Source of the DNA: CAZABP01 sp964483245
GTDB taxonomy: Bacteria > Planctomycetota > UBA1135 > UBA2386
Reading direction: 5' to 3'
Assembly: GCA_964483245.1 (NCBI GenBank)
Contig: CAZABP010000005.1
Coordinates: forward strand, 1-64,000
DNA: 64,000 nucleotides
Part shown: piece after piece, positions 25,911 through 35,988 of the stretch
Layout: the number at the start of each line of letters is the position of its first letter
Numbering within the stretch: position 1 is the stretch's first letter
The notes under the pieces: generated by a model
Told to the model about the DNA's origin: nothing
Database searches by the model: none
Seen by the model: only the letters and a program-made list of their open reading frames with translations
Position numbers and translations under genes: made by a program

Positions 25911-27223
25911 GAACGCTCGAGCTGTTGCTGTGCGCGCTCGCGTCCGGTTGCGTCAGCCGCCCCGCGGGCGAGGCCGCCGAGCGGGAAGCCGCGGAGCGGG
26001 CCGGGCAGCCCTTCGTGACGCCGCACGCGGAACGCGAGCTGCCGCTACTCGGCGAGGCGCCAAGCATGACCGAGGTATTGGCCTATGCCTTTGCCGCGAA
26101 CGCAGCGATCGAGACTGCGTACTTCGAATGGCGCGCAGCCTTGGAACGCATTCCGCAGGCAGTGGCGCTCGACGACCCTCGGCTCTCGTTCCAGTACTTG
26201 CTGTCCCCTGATCGCATGACTGCGTGGGACCGTACGACGCTCGGTTTGGGTCAGATGATCCCCTTCCCAGGCAAGCGCGAGCTGGCCGGCGAGATCGCTT
26301 TCGCCGCTGCCGTGGCAGCGGGCAAGCGCTTCGAGGACGCGAAGTTTCGACTTCAGGCCGAAACGGTCGCTGCCTTCACGGATCTGTGGCTCGTCGACGA
26401 AACTGTGCGGATCGGCGAGTCCAACCTGGATCTGCTGCGCCAGGCCCGCAGCGGTGCCTACGAGCTGGTGGCCGTAGGGCGGGCGACGCAGACGGAGGCG
26501 ACCAAGGCGGAGCTCGAGGTCGGCATTGCTGAAAACGATCTCGCGGTGGCTCGTGCTCGGCGGCCCGCCGCGCTGGCGCGGCTCAATGCGCTGCTCTCCC
26601 GCCCGGCCGACACGCCTCTGCGCACGCTCGCCCTGCCCGAGCCATCACCGTTGCCCGAGGACCATGCCGTGTTGACCCTGATCGCGGATCGCAACCCTGG
26701 TCTGGCCGAAGTGGCGGCCGATATCCGCGGGCGAGAGGACGCGTTGCGCCTCGCCGGGATGGCATGGCTGCCGGACCTCGACCTCGCGTTTGCGACGGGC
26801 GGCATGGAACGCATGCTGATGGGCGTGCTGAACCTCCCGCTGCAAGTCGGTCGGATCCAGGCCGGCATCGCCGAGGCGAACGCGATGGTTCGCTCCGCCC
26901 AAGCCATGCTTCGGGCACGTCGGGACGATCTTGGCGCGCAGACCGTCCTGTTGCTCTTCCTTGCACGCGACGCCGAGCGCCAGGTCGGGTTCGTCGGCGG
27001 TACCCTACTACCGCGTGCGCGCGACGTCGTGCAGGGGTTGCAGGCGAGCTACACGACGGCAGAAGGATCGTTCCTGGAGCTGCTCGATGGCCAACGCAGC
27101 CTGCTGCAGCTCGAGCTCATGCTGGCGGAAAAGCGCGCACAGCGTGTCCAGGCCGTGGCGCAACTCGAGGCCCTGGCGGCGATCGACTTCGGCACGCTGG
27201 CGCGCAGTGGAGGAGCCCGATGA
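25907..27223 (+). CDS. TolC/CusC-like outer-membrane efflux lipoprotein (system 2)
   Basis: The product is 438 residues starting at MRTLELLLCALASGC; the leader ends in a lipobox-like ASGC. TolC-type signatures are 'LAYAFAANAAIETAYFEWRAALE', 'LGQMIPFPGKRELAGEIA', 'VGRATQTEATKAELEVG' and the second-half 'TTAEGSFLELLDGQRSLLQLELM'. It is only distantly similar to the duct of system 1 and carries shorter loops. Start and stop codons overlap the flanking genes by 4 bp, so expression is coupled with the NTPase upstream and the adaptor downstream. Confidence 0.9.
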   Translation: MRTLELLLCALASGCVSRPAGEAAEREAAERAGQPFVTPHAERELPLLGEAPSMTEVLAYAFAANAAIETAYFEWRAALERIPQAVALDDPRLSFQYLLSPDRMTAWDRTTLGLGQMIPFPGKRELAGEIAFAAAVAAGKRFEDAKFRLQAETVAAFTDLWLVDETVRIGESNLDLLRQARSGAYELVAVGRATQTEATKAELEVGIAENDLAVARARRPAALARLNALLSRPADTPLRTLALPEPSPLPEDHAVLTLIADRNPGLAEVAADIRGREDALRLAGMAWLPDLDLAFATGGMERMLMGVLNLPLQVGRIQAGIAEANAMVRSAQAMLRARRDDLGAQTVLLLFLARDAERQVGFVGGTLLPRARDVVQGLQASYTTAEGSFLELLDGQRSLLQLELMLAEKRAQRVQAVAQLEALAAIDFGTLARSGGAR

Positions 27224-28422
27224 CGAAGTTGTGGCGACGCACTGCCTGGACCGGGCTGTGCCTGGCAGCCGTTGCGATGCTCGCGTTTGTTTGGTCGAAG
27301 TGCTCGACGGAGCATGCGGGACGCGGAGACCACGCTGGACAGCCGGCTCCAGGTGGTCGTCAGGAACACGTGGCTGCGCAGGATGGCCCAGGTGGCTATG
27401 CGACGGTGACCCTGACCGGCGAGCGGGTGCAGAGATTCGGCGTGCGCACCGAGCCGGCCCGGCGCGGGCAATTGAACCAGGACATCCGGACGGTCGGGAT
27501 CGTCACGACCGACGAAACGCGCGAGTCGCACGTGCACGTCAAATGGCAGGGCTGGATCGAGGACTTCGACGTCAACTACGTCGGGCAGACGGTCGAGCAG
27601 GGCGCTCCGCTGTTCTCGGTGTACAGCCCGGAGGTAGTGGCCGCCCAGCAGGAGCTGCTGATCGCGGCAAGGCGCGCGAAGGCGGCAGCCGAGCGACCCG
27701 CAGACCGCGGCGCGGCGCAGGAACTGCTCGACGCGGCACGTACCAAGCTGCGGCTGTGGGACGTGCCCGGCGAGACGATCGCGACCATCGAAGCGGAAGG
27801 CGAGCTGCAGCGGGTCGTGACCGTGCGTGCGCCGCGATCCGGGACCGTTCTGACCAAGAACGCATTGCCCGGGATGTTCGTCGAGCCGTCGATGGACCTC
27901 TACACGATCGCCGATCTCTCCACGGTATGGGTCCTGGCCGACCTCTACGAGTTCGAGACGCCGTTTGCGAAGGAGGGGATGGATGCAACGTTCGCGCCGA
28001 TCGGCGCTCGCGGCGAGGAGGAGCGCATCGCTGCCAGGGTCGCCTTCGTTCACCCCACCGTCGACCCGATGACCCGCACCGTCAAGGTGCGGCTCGAGGT
28101 GGAGAACACGGACGGTCGGTTGCGACCCGGTGCGTACGGCACCGTGCGGCTGCGCATCCCTCGCGAACCGGCGCTGCTCGTGCCGCTCGATGCCGTCATC
28201 TTCGCCGGTGACCGCAAGCTGGTCTTCGTCTCGATCGGTGAGGGCCGGTTCGAACCACGGTTGGTCCGGATCGGCGCGCAGGGAGATGGACGCGTGCAGA
28301 TCCTCGAGGGACTGAAGGAAGGCGAAGCGGTGGTGACGCGGGGCCAGTTCGTTCTCGACTCCGAGAGTCGACTGCGCGACGCCGCGGCGATGGGCGGCCG
28401 GGCGGGGCATGCTGGGCACTGA
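27220..28422 (+). CDS. RND periplasmic adaptor (CusB/CzcB), system 2
   Basis: The product is 400 residues, the standard adaptor length. A single membrane anchor or signal (TGLCLAAVAMLAFVWSKC) precedes a His-rich linker (EHAGRGDHAG). The core shows 'VKWQGWIEDFDVNYVGQTVE', 'PLFSVYSPEVVAAQQELL', 'VRAPRSGTVLTKNALPGMFV', 'LADLYEFETPFAKEGM' and 'VFVSIGEGRFEPRLVRIG'. It lacks the CPMHP..CPICGM domain and the DUF3347-like tails of the system 1 adaptor, so the two systems probably receive metal differently. The C-terminus is His-containing (GRAGHAGH). The pump gene begins 3 bp after its stop. Confidence 0.9.
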   Translation: MTKLWRRTAWTGLCLAAVAMLAFVWSKCSTEHAGRGDHAGQPAPGGRQEHVAAQDGPGGYATVTLTGERVQRFGVRTEPARRGQLNQDIRTVGIVTTDETRESHVHVKWQGWIEDFDVNYVGQTVEQGAPLFSVYSPEVVAAQQELLIAARRAKAAAERPADRGAAQELLDAARTKLRLWDVPGETIATIEAEGELQRVVTVRAPRSGTVLTKNALPGMFVEPSMDLYTIADLSTVWVLADLYEFETPFAKEGMDATFAPIGARGEEERIAARVAFVHPTVDPMTRTVKVRLEVENTDGRLRPGAYGTVRLRIPREPALLVPLDAVIFAGDRKLVFVSIGEGRFEPRLVRIGAQGDGRVQILEGLKEGEAVVTRGQFVLDSESRLRDAAAMGGRAGHAGH

Positions 28423-28425
28423 TCC

Positions 28426-31400
28426 ATGATCGCAGGCATCATCGAGTGGTGCGGCCGGCACCGGGGACTCGTGCTCGTGGTCACGCTGGTCGCCGTGCTG
28501 GCCGCGGCGTGGTCTGCACGGCGCGTACCCCTCGACGCCCTGCCCGACCTGTCGGACACGCAGGTCATCGTCTTCACGGAGTGGATGGGGCGAAGTCCGA
28601 CTCTCGTCGAGGATCAGATCACCTACCCGATCACCACGACCTTCCTCTCCGCGCCGCGGGTCAAGGTCGTGCGCGGCTTCACGATGTTCGGCATGTCCTT
28701 CGTCTACGTCATCTACGAGGACGGGACGGACATGTACTGGGCACGCAGCCGAACCCTGGAGTACCTCTCCACGCTGCAGGGCAAGCTGCCGCCCGGCGTG
28801 ACCCCGCGCATCGGCCCCGATGCGACCGGCGTCGGCTGGGTGTTCGAGTACGCGCTCGTGGACCGCAGCGGCAGCCACGATCTCGCGGAGCTGCGCTCTT
28901 TTCAGGACTGGAATCTCCGGTACGCGCTCGCGTCGGTCCCCGGGGTCGCCGAGGTCGCGAGCGTCGGCGGCTACGAGAAGCAGTATCAGGTCACGGTCGA
29001 TCCCACGCGCCTGCAGGCGTTCCGCATCGCGCTGCGGGACGTCGTCGAGGCGATTCGCGCGTCCAACCTCGACGTCGGAGGTCGGGTCATCGAGATGGCC
29101 GAGCGCGAGTACGCGGTACGCGGCCGCGGGTATGTGACCGGCGTCGAGGATCTTGGCGCCGTTGTCGTCGGTGAGCACGGCGGCACTCCCGTGCGGCTCG
29201 GCGACATCGCGACGATCCAGGTAGGCGGCAACATCCGGCGCGGCTTCGTCGAGCTGGACGGCGATGGCGAGGTCGTGGGCGGCATCGTCGTGATGCGCGC
29301 CGACGAGAACGCACTGGACGTCATCGACCGCGTCAAGGCGCGCATCCAGGAGGTGAGGCCGTCGTTCCCCGACGGCGTGGAGCTGGTCGTCACTTATGAC
29401 CGGTCGGGCTTGATCCGGGCATCGGTGGCCACGCTGATGGAAGCCGTCATCGAGGCGCTGGTCGTCGTGGCCATCACGACGATCGTGTTCCTCCTGCACC
29501 TGCGCTCGGCACTCGTGGCGATCCTGATGCTGCCGATCGCCGTGCTGTTGTCGTTCCTGCCGATGTACGCCTTCGGCATCTCGACCAACGTGATGGCGCT
29601 CGCCGGCATCATCATCGCGATCGGCGACATGGTCGACGCTGCCGTCGTGCTCGTCGAGAACGCGCACCGGCGCCTCGAGAAGGAAGGCCCGGGTGCCGAT
29701 CGCGTGCGTGTGGTACTCGACGCGGCGAAAGAGCTGGGAGCTCCGATCTTCGGCTCGTTGCTGGTCCTCACCGTGTCGTTCCTGCCCGTATTCGTGCTCG
29801 AGGCGCAGGAAGGGCGCCTGTTCAAGCCTCTCGCGTGGACAAAGACCTTCTCGATGGCCTTCGCGGCGCTCCTCTCGATCACGCTCGTGCCGGCGCTCAT
29901 GGTGATGTTCGTACGCGGCCGGATCCGCACGGAGCGTCAGAACCCGGTCAACCGCTGGATGCTCGCCGTCTACCGTCCGGCGTTGACGTTCGTGCTGAAG
30001 TGGCGGCGCACGTTCCTTGCCACGACGGCGGCCGTGCTGGCGGCGACGGTGCCAGTCTTCCTGCGCCTCGGCAGCGAGTTCATGCCCCCTCTAGACGAGG
30101 GGTCGTTGCTCTACATGCCGGTCAGCGTCCCCGGCATCTCGATCGAGGAAGCAAAGCGCGTCGTGGCGATCCAGGACCGGGCGCTGAAGGCAATCCCGGA
30201 GGTGGCGTCGGTGTTCGGGAAGGCCGGCCGAGCCGAGACCCCGACCGACCCTGCGCCGCTCTCCATGATCGAGACCGTCGTCGTCCTGCGCGACAAGGAC
30301 GAGTGGCGACCCGGCATGACGACCGAGAAGCTGGTGGCGGAACTCGCCGCCGCCGTCGAGACACCCGGCTTTCAGTCGGCCTGGACGATGCCGGTCAAGG
30401 CTCGCGTCGACATGCTGACGACGGGGATCCGCACGCCGATCGGCGTCAAGGTGTTCGGGCCCGATCTGACGGTGATCGCCGGGCTCGGTGAGCAGATCGA
30501 GGCGATTCTGCGCCCCGTGCCCGGCACACGCAGCGTCTATGCGGAGCGCGAGCTCGGCGGCTTCTACCTCGACTTCGTGCCCGATCGCGCCGAGATCGCG
30601 CGGTACGGCCTGCGTCTGATGGAAGTGCTCGATGCAGTCGAGACCGCGATCGGCGGCATGGACATCGACCGCACGATCGAGGGCCGCGAGCGCTACACGG
30701 TCAACGTGCGCTACCCGCGCGAGCTGCGGGCCGACCTGCAATCCCTCGGTCGCGTGCTGGTGACGAACATGAGCGGGACTCAGGTGCCGCTGCAGCAACT
30801 CGGGAAGTTCGAGACCATCATGGGTCCTCCGATGATCAAGTCGGAGGCGGGCTCCCTGGTCGGCTGGGTCTACGTCGACGTCGAAGGGCGCGACATCGGC
30901 GGCTACGTCGACGACGCGAAGGCCGCCGTCGCTGAACAGCTCGAGCTGCCGGCCGGCTATCGCCTCGTGTGGACGGGACAGTACGAGTTCCTCGAGCGCA
31001 TCCGCGAGCGCCTGCAGTACGTGGTGCCGCTGACGCTGCTGATCGTTTTCGTCATCCTCTATCTGAATGCCGGTGGAGTGTCACAGGCGCTGCTCATCAT
31101 GACCGGCGTTCCGTTCGCGCTGATCGGGGCGGTCTGGTTGATGGCCGTGCTCGGCTTCAACACGTCGATCGCGGCGTACGTCGGCATGATCGCGCTCGTG
31201 GGTATGGCCGCAGAGACAGCGACGATCATGGTGGTCTACCTGGACCAGGCCTTCGCCGAATGGCGCGACGCCGGCAAGCTGCGCTCGCCGGCAGATCTCG
31301 TGCCGATGGCGCTCGAGGCGGGCACGCTGCGCCTGCGCCCGATCATGATGACGATGACGACCGACATCGTCGCCCTGATGCCGGTCATGATCGCGACAGG

Positions 31401-31542
31401 CACTGGAGCCGACGTCGCCAAGCGCATCGCTTCGCCAATGTGGGGTGGCCTGCTGTCGCTCGGCGCCATGACGCTGTTCGTCATTCCGGCGCTCTACGTC
31501 GTTTGGCGCCGTTGGCACTCGAGGGAGATGTGGCGGCGGTAG
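28426..31542 (+). CDS. CusA/CzcA-family RND metal efflux pump (system 2)
   Basis: The product is 1038 residues, the canonical CusA length. Motifs include 'LPDLSDTQVIVFTEWMGRSP', 'VRGFTMFGMSFVYVIYEDGT', 'VDRSGSHDLAELRSFQDW' (with no insert), 'IIIAIGDMVDAAVVLVENAH' and 'SEFMPPLDEGSLLYMPVSVP'. The repeat of two 6-helix halves is intact, and Met residues are frequent in the porter region, consistent with Cu(I)/Ag(I) export, though a CzcA-like divalent substrate cannot be excluded. It clusters with its adaptor and duct and is followed 2 bp later by a P-type ATPase. Confidence 0.94.
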   Translation: MIAGIIEWCGRHRGLVLVVTLVAVLAAAWSARRVPLDALPDLSDTQVIVFTEWMGRSPTLVEDQITYPITTTFLSAPRVKVVRGFTMFGMSFVYVIYEDGTDMYWARSRTLEYLSTLQGKLPPGVTPRIGPDATGVGWVFEYALVDRSGSHDLAELRSFQDWNLRYALASVPGVAEVASVGGYEKQYQVTVDPTRLQAFRIALRDVVEAIRASNLDVGGRVIEMAEREYAVRGRGYVTGVEDLGAVVVGEHGGTPVRLGDIATIQVGGNIRRGFVELDGDGEVVGGIVVMRADENALDVIDRVKARIQEVRPSFPDGVELVVTYDRSGLIRASVATLMEAVIEALVVVAITTIVFLLHLRSALVAILMLPIAVLLSFLPMYAFGISTNVMALAGIIIAIGDMVDAAVVLVENAHRRLEKEGPGADRVRVVLDAAKELGAPIFGSLLVLTVSFLPVFVLEAQEGRLFKPLAWTKTFSMAFAALLSITLVPALMVMFVRGRIRTERQNPVNRWMLAVYRPALTFVLKWRRTFLATTAAVLAATVPVFLRLGSEFMPPLDEGSLLYMPVSVPGISIEEAKRVVAIQDRALKAIPEVASVFGKAGRAETPTDPAPLSMIETVVVLRDKDEWRPGMTTEKLVAELAAAVETPGFQSAWTMPVKARVDMLTTGIRTPIGVKVFGPDLTVIAGLGEQIEAILRPVPGTRSVYAERELGGFYLDFVPDRAEIARYGLRLMEVLDAVETAIGGMDIDRTIEGRERYTVNVRYPRELRADLQSLGRVLVTNMSGTQVPLQQLGKFETIMGPPMIKSEAGSLVGWVYVDVEGRDIGGYVDDAKAAVAEQLELPAGYRLVWTGQYEFLERIRERLQYVVPLTLLIVFVILYLNAGGVSQALLIMTGVPFALIGAVWLMAVLGFNTSIAAYVGMIALVGMAAETATIMVVYLDQAFAEWRDAGKLRSPADLVPMALEAGTLRLRPIMMTMTTDIVALMPVMIATGTGADVAKRIASPMWGGLLSLGAMTLFVIPALYVVWRRWHSREMWRR

Positions 31543-31544
31543 TC

Positions 31545-34259
31545 GTGGACGTAGACTGCGCCGTAGGAGCGGCCTGGCACACGCTGACTGCCGACGAGAC
31601 CATGCGTCGGCTGGGAACCCCGGCGGCAGGCCTTGCCGCCGGGGAGGCGAAGCAGCGTCTGCAGAAGCACGGCCCCAACGAATTGCAGACCGCAGCGCCG
31701 ATCCGCCCGTGGCGGATCCTGCTCGCGCAGTTCGAGAGCGTCCTCGTGTGGCTGCTCCTGGTGGCCGATCTCCTCGCCTTTCTTCTCGGCGAGTGGATCG
31801 ATGCGACAGCGATCCTCGTGATCGTCGTCCTCAACGCCGCGATCGGGTTCGCGCAGGAGTTCCGGGCGGAGCACTCGATCCTCGCGCTGCGCCGGATGAC
31901 GGCACCGCGTGCACGCGTACGCCGCGGCGGAGCCGTCGAGTCCTTGCGCGCCGCCGACCTCGTTCCCGGCGACATCATCCTGCTGGAGGCGGGAGACCTG
32001 GTGCCCGCAGACGCCCGTCTCGTTCGCACCGCGTCCCTGCGCTGCGTCGAGGCGGCACTCACCGGCGAGTCGGAACCCGTCGACAAAGATCCCGCTCTCC
32101 TCGCCGACCAGCACGCGCCATTGGGCGACCGCGCCTCGATGGTCTGGTCGGGCACGCCGGTCGTTGCAGGCGCGGCCGAGGGAGTCGTGGTTGCGACGGG
32201 CATGGGCACCGAGATGGGGAAGATCGCGCGCCTCATCGAGTCGGCCGCAGGGGACACGGGCACGCCCCTGCAGCGGCGTCTCGCGGCGTTCGGGCGTGTC
32301 CTCGTCTTGGGCTCCGGAGCGATCGTCGTCGTCCTGTTGGTGCTCGGACTCGTTCGAGGCGACCCGCCCGCCGAGATGCTGCTCACGGCGATCAGCCTCG
32401 CTGTCGCCGCGGTGCCGGAGGGGTTGCCCGCCGTCGTCACGATTGCGCTCGCGGTCGGCGTCGTGCGGATGGCCCGCCGCCAAGCGCTCGTCCGGAGGCT
32501 GCCCGCTGTCGAGACGCTCGGCTGTGCCAGCGTGATCTGCTCGGACAAGACCGGGACGCTCACGGTCGGCGAGATGACGGTACGGACGCTCGTCGCAGGC
32601 GGCCGCGCGTTCACGGTCTCAGGCGAGGGCTACGGTCCGGGTGGAACGATCCGGCGCGCCGATGGCGGCGAGCTCGATGCGACGGACCGCGCCCTGCTCG
32701 ACGAACTGCTGGACGTGCTCGTCGGGTGCAACGACGCCAACCTCCGCTGCGAGGCCGGCACCTGGACCGTTGTCGGTGACCCGACCGAGGGTGCACTGCT
32801 GGCGGCCGGTACGAAGCTCGGCAAGGCACGCGACGAGTTGGAGGCCAAGCGGCCCAGGATCTGCGCCTGGCCGTTCGACTCGGACCGGAAGCGGATGAGC
32901 GTGTCGTGCCGCAGGCCGTCCTCTTCGCGCGACGGGATCCGCGTTCTCGTGAAGGGGGCACCCGAGATGGTGCTCGAGCGTTGCTCGGCAGTCCTCGCTC
33001 CGGATGGTGTCCATCGGCTCGAGGATCGCGACAAGGTCGGAATCGAGGCGATCCAAGGGGAGCTGTCCGGGCGAGGCTTGCGCGTGCTCGCCGCTGCATA
33101 CCGCGACGTCGATGGCGGCGCCTCCGTCGAGACGGCCGACGAAGCGGAGCGCGAGCTTGTCTTCGCCGGCCTCGTCGGCATGCACGACCCGCCGCGCGCG
33201 GAGGCGAAAGAAGCCGTCGCCCGGTGCCGCGCCGCCGGGATCCGCGTCGTCATGATCACCGGCGACCACCCGCAGACCGCGCGAGCCGTCGCGGCGGAAC
33301 TCGGTATCCCCGACTGCGGTGACGACGCCCTGACCGGGCGAGCGCTGAGCGATCTCACTGACGAAGGCCTGAGCGAGCGCGTCGCACGCACTGCGGTATA
33401 CGCACGCGTGACCGCGGAGCACAAGCTGCGCATCGTCCGAGCCTGGCAGGCTCGCGGCGGCGTCGTCGCCATGACCGGCGACGGGGTCAACGATGCGCCG
33501 GCGCTCAAGGGCGCCGACATCGGTGTGGCCATGGGGCGGACCGGGACCGAAGTCACGAAGGAGGCCGCCGACATGGTGGTCGCCGACGACAACTTCGCCT
33601 CGATCGTCGCGGCCGTTGAGGAGGGGCGCGGCATCTACGAGAACATCCGCAAGACTCTGATCTACCTGCTCGCGGGCAACTGCGGCGAGATCCTCTTCAT
33701 GGGTGCCTGCATCGTCGGCGGGCTGCCCGTGCCCCTCCTTCCCATTCATCTGCTCTGGATCAACCTCGTCACCGACGGCCTGCCGGCGCTCTGTCTCGCG
33801 ACCGATCCGATCGATTCCGGCGTCATGGGCAGGCCGCCGCGCCCGCGTGGCGAGCGCCTGCTGGACCGCAGTTTCCTGGGTTCAGTACTGCTCACCAGCG
33901 GGATGGTGGCGGCATTGGCAATGGGCGTGTACCTGTACGGTCTTGCCTACGAGGACGAGGCCACGGCTCGCACGCACGCGTTCGCTGCACTCGTCTTCGC
34001 CGAGTTGCTGCGCGCATTCAGTTCGCGGAGCGAGCTGAAGACCGTGTTCCGCGTCGGTCTCCTGTCCAACGTGCGGCTCCTCGTGGTGGTGGCCGTCTCG
34101 TTCGCGGTCCAGGTCGCGAGCCATCACTTCGACCTGCTGCGAACCATCCTCCGCACCGAGACCCTCCCGTGGTCGGAGTGCCTCGCCCTGGTCGGTGTCT
34201 CCACGGTGCCGTTTTTCATGCTCGAGGCCGTGAAGGCCTGGCGGCACCGAAGCACCTGA
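31545..34259 (+). CDS. Cation-translocating P-type ATPase (SERCA/PMR1-like)
   Basis: The product is 904 residues from GTG 31545, two bases after the previous stop; GTG 31530 or ATG 31602 are alternatives. A cation-ATPase N-terminal domain (WHTLTADETMRRL..AKQRLQKHGPNEL) precedes 'ALTGESEPVDK', the membrane site 'AVPEGLPAVVTIALAVG', phosphorylation site D334 ('CSDKTGTLTVGEMTV'), a KGAPE nucleotide site ('VLVKGAPEMVLERC') and GDGVNDAPALKGADIG from ~645. Ten membrane segments are expected. The family moves Ca2+, Mn2+, Na+ or K+; the PEGL motif is typical of the Ca2+-pump group. It closes the metal island, so a divalent cation is plausible. Confidence 0.9.
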   Translation: MDVDCAVGAAWHTLTADETMRRLGTPAAGLAAGEAKQRLQKHGPNELQTAAPIRPWRILLAQFESVLVWLLLVADLLAFLLGEWIDATAILVIVVLNAAIGFAQEFRAEHSILALRRMTAPRARVRRGGAVESLRAADLVPGDIILLEAGDLVPADARLVRTASLRCVEAALTGESEPVDKDPALLADQHAPLGDRASMVWSGTPVVAGAAEGVVVATGMGTEMGKIARLIESAAGDTGTPLQRRLAAFGRVLVLGSGAIVVVLLVLGLVRGDPPAEMLLTAISLAVAAVPEGLPAVVTIALAVGVVRMARRQALVRRLPAVETLGCASVICSDKTGTLTVGEMTVRTLVAGGRAFTVSGEGYGPGGTIRRADGGELDATDRALLDELLDVLVGCNDANLRCEAGTWTVVGDPTEGALLAAGTKLGKARDELEAKRPRICAWPFDSDRKRMSVSCRRPSSSRDGIRVLVKGAPEMVLERCSAVLAPDGVHRLEDRDKVGIEAIQGELSGRGLRVLAAAYRDVDGGASVETADEAERELVFAGLVGMHDPPRAEAKEAVARCRAAGIRVVMITGDHPQTARAVAAELGIPDCGDDALTGRALSDLTDEGLSERVARTAVYARVTAEHKLRIVRAWQARGGVVAMTGDGVNDAPALKGADIGVAMGRTGTEVTKEAADMVVADDNFASIVAAVEEGRGIYENIRKTLIYLLAGNCGEILFMGACIVGGLPVPLLPIHLLWINLVTDGLPALCLATDPIDSGVMGRPPRPRGERLLDRSFLGSVLLTSGMVAALAMGVYLYGLAYEDEATARTHAFAALVFAELLRAFSSRSELKTVFRVGLLSNVRLLVVVAVSFAVQVASHHFDLLRTILRTETLPWSECLALVGVSTVPFFMLEAVKAWRHRST

Positions 34260-34342
34260 CGCGCAGTCGTCACGCGCTCCGAGACGTCGCTGTCCGCCTG
34301 TGTTGCTTCGCGAGCAGCAATCGGGATGACGAGTCGACCCGT

Positions 34343-35863
34343 TCACGACGGCCGGAACACCGCCGCCGCCCGGCCCGGCAGCTGCACGCTGACCTTGCCC
34401 CCGCGCAGCTGCGTGGCCCGACTCGGGTCCAGCTCGTCGACCAGACCGAGACCCTCGGGCAGATGGCAGCAGGCCAGCGTGGACAGGCGCGGATTGCCGT
34501 GGACCGGGACGTCGACGTCGACCGGATGCGGGGAGTTGTTCAGTACGACGAGCCGGGCGTCGTTCGGGAAGCTGCGCAGGAACGAGTACACGGTCGGCGT
34601 CACGTACAGCGTCGTCGTCAAGCCGGCGCGGAGTGCCGTGCTGCCGCGACGGACCTGGATCAGGCGACGAACGAACGCGTGCATCTCGCGCGCGCGCCGC
34701 GCGTCGGGGTCGTCCCTCGCCGGGCTGCGGATGCGATCCCAAGGCATCTCGCGCCGGTTGTCGGGATCCGGTCCCCCGTCGAGCGCCAGTTCGCTGCCGT
34801 AGCAGAGCTGCGGGATTCCGCGCGCCGTGAACACGAAGGTGAGCGCGAGCTGCGTCCGGCGCATCGCGGCGTCGGCATCGCTCGCCACGCCGGCGACGTG
34901 GAGGAACCGCTCGGTATCGTGGTTGTCGACGAACGTGATCAGGTTTCCGGCGTCGCGGTACGAATCGTCGAAGTTCAGGATGCCAGGGGGCTCGTCGGCC
35001 GCCAACTCCGCACGGGCGATGCGCTGGAACCCCTGGTCGCGCGCGAAGACGTCGACGATCGCTTGGTACAGCGGGTAATCGAACATCGAGTCGAAGCCGT
35101 GGTGGGTTTGGTATGGCGCAACCTGCCGAACGTCCGCATCCCACACCTCGCCGATCAGCGTGACGTCCGCGTGCAGTCCCTTGGCGAACGACTTGAACAC
35201 GCGCCAGAAGGCCTTTTCCACGTGCCGGGCGGAGTCGAGGCGCATGCCGTCGACTCCGACCTGCATCCATTGGTGCAGGTTGTGTGCGAAGTAGACGTTG
35301 ACCTCGATGCGATCGTGATTGAGGTCCGGCAGGCCCCAGATCCACCACTTCTCCGGCGTGTCCTGGTTCCGGTTGAACCAGTCGGGGCGCTCGCGCAGCC
35401 AAGGGTGTCCATGCGCCGTGTGGCAGACGATCGCATCGAACACGATCTTGAAGCCTTGCGCGTGGGCGAGCTCGACGAAGCGCCGAAACACGTCGCGGCT
35501 GCCGCGTGGTCCCAGACGATCGCTGCACAGGTGCACATCGACCTGCTCGAAGTCGAGTGGGTGGTAGCCGTGGAACGCATCCGGCGGATTGGCGTACACC
35601 GGCGTCAGCCACAGCGCGGTGACTCCCAGATCACGCAAGTACGGAAGCTCCTGCAGCACGCCGAGCAGGTCCCCACCATGGCGCCTGCGTGGATCGTTGC
35701 GGTCGACGTCGCCGTTGTTGTCGGGGTCACCATCCGCGAAGCGGTCGGTGACGATCATGTAGATCACGTCGTCGGGGGTGATCACGAGATTCCGCGCGTG
35801 CTCGCGCGCGGCCAATGACCCGTTGGAGCGTGCCGCAGTCGTCTGCGCGCGACAAGGCCGCAA
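34343..35863 (-). CDS. GH13 alpha-amylase family glycosidase
   Basis: The product is up to 506 residues; the start may be internal (GTG before 'ITPDDVIYMIVTDRF', around residue 28), because the first 25 residues lack family resemblance. The TIM-barrel regions are intact: 'VIYMIVTDRFADGDPDNNGD' with a likely Ca2+-binding Asp loop, 'VFDAIVCHTAHGHPW', nucleophile D210 ('VDGMRLDSARH'), acid/base E239 ('LIGEVWDAD') and transition-state D316 ('FVDNHDTERF'). A beta-sandwich C-domain ends the chain. It hydrolyses alpha-1,4-glucans or cyclodextrins, most like cyclomaltodextrinase or neopullulanase. No clear signal peptide is seen, so it may be cytoplasmic. It converges with the P-type ATPase. Confidence 0.88.
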   Translation of the reverse strand: MRPCRAQTTAARSNGSLAAREHARNLVITPDDVIYMIVTDRFADGDPDNNGDVDRNDPRRRHGGDLLGVLQELPYLRDLGVTALWLTPVYANPPDAFHGYHPLDFEQVDVHLCSDRLGPRGSRDVFRRFVELAHAQGFKIVFDAIVCHTAHGHPWLRERPDWFNRNQDTPEKWWIWGLPDLNHDRIEVNVYFAHNLHQWMQVGVDGMRLDSARHVEKAFWRVFKSFAKGLHADVTLIGEVWDADVRQVAPYQTHHGFDSMFDYPLYQAIVDVFARDQGFQRIARAELAADEPPGILNFDDSYRDAGNLITFVDNHDTERFLHVAGVASDADAAMRRTQLALTFVFTARGIPQLCYGSELALDGGPDPDNRREMPWDRIRSPARDDPDARRAREMHAFVRRLIQVRRGSTALRAGLTTTLYVTPTVYSFLRSFPNDARLVVLNNSPHPVDVDVPVHGNPRLSTLACCHLPEGLGLVDELDPSRATQLRGGKVSVQLPGRAAAVFRPS

Positions 35864-35988
35864 CCCGCGCGAGGACTTCCCGACTGCGGTCTGCTGACAG
35901 GTGTCCGGCGCGGGAGACTCGGAAGTGGGTACTCAGACCGCCCGGCCTGGAGATCTGCAGTCGCCTGCTCGATCTCAGCGCACGTGCC

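Noticed and set aside
34169..35818. A 549-codon plus-strand open frame over the amylase gene
   Set aside because: The opposite strand encodes an intact GH13 enzyme with all catalytic residues; the plus frame has no recognisable domain.
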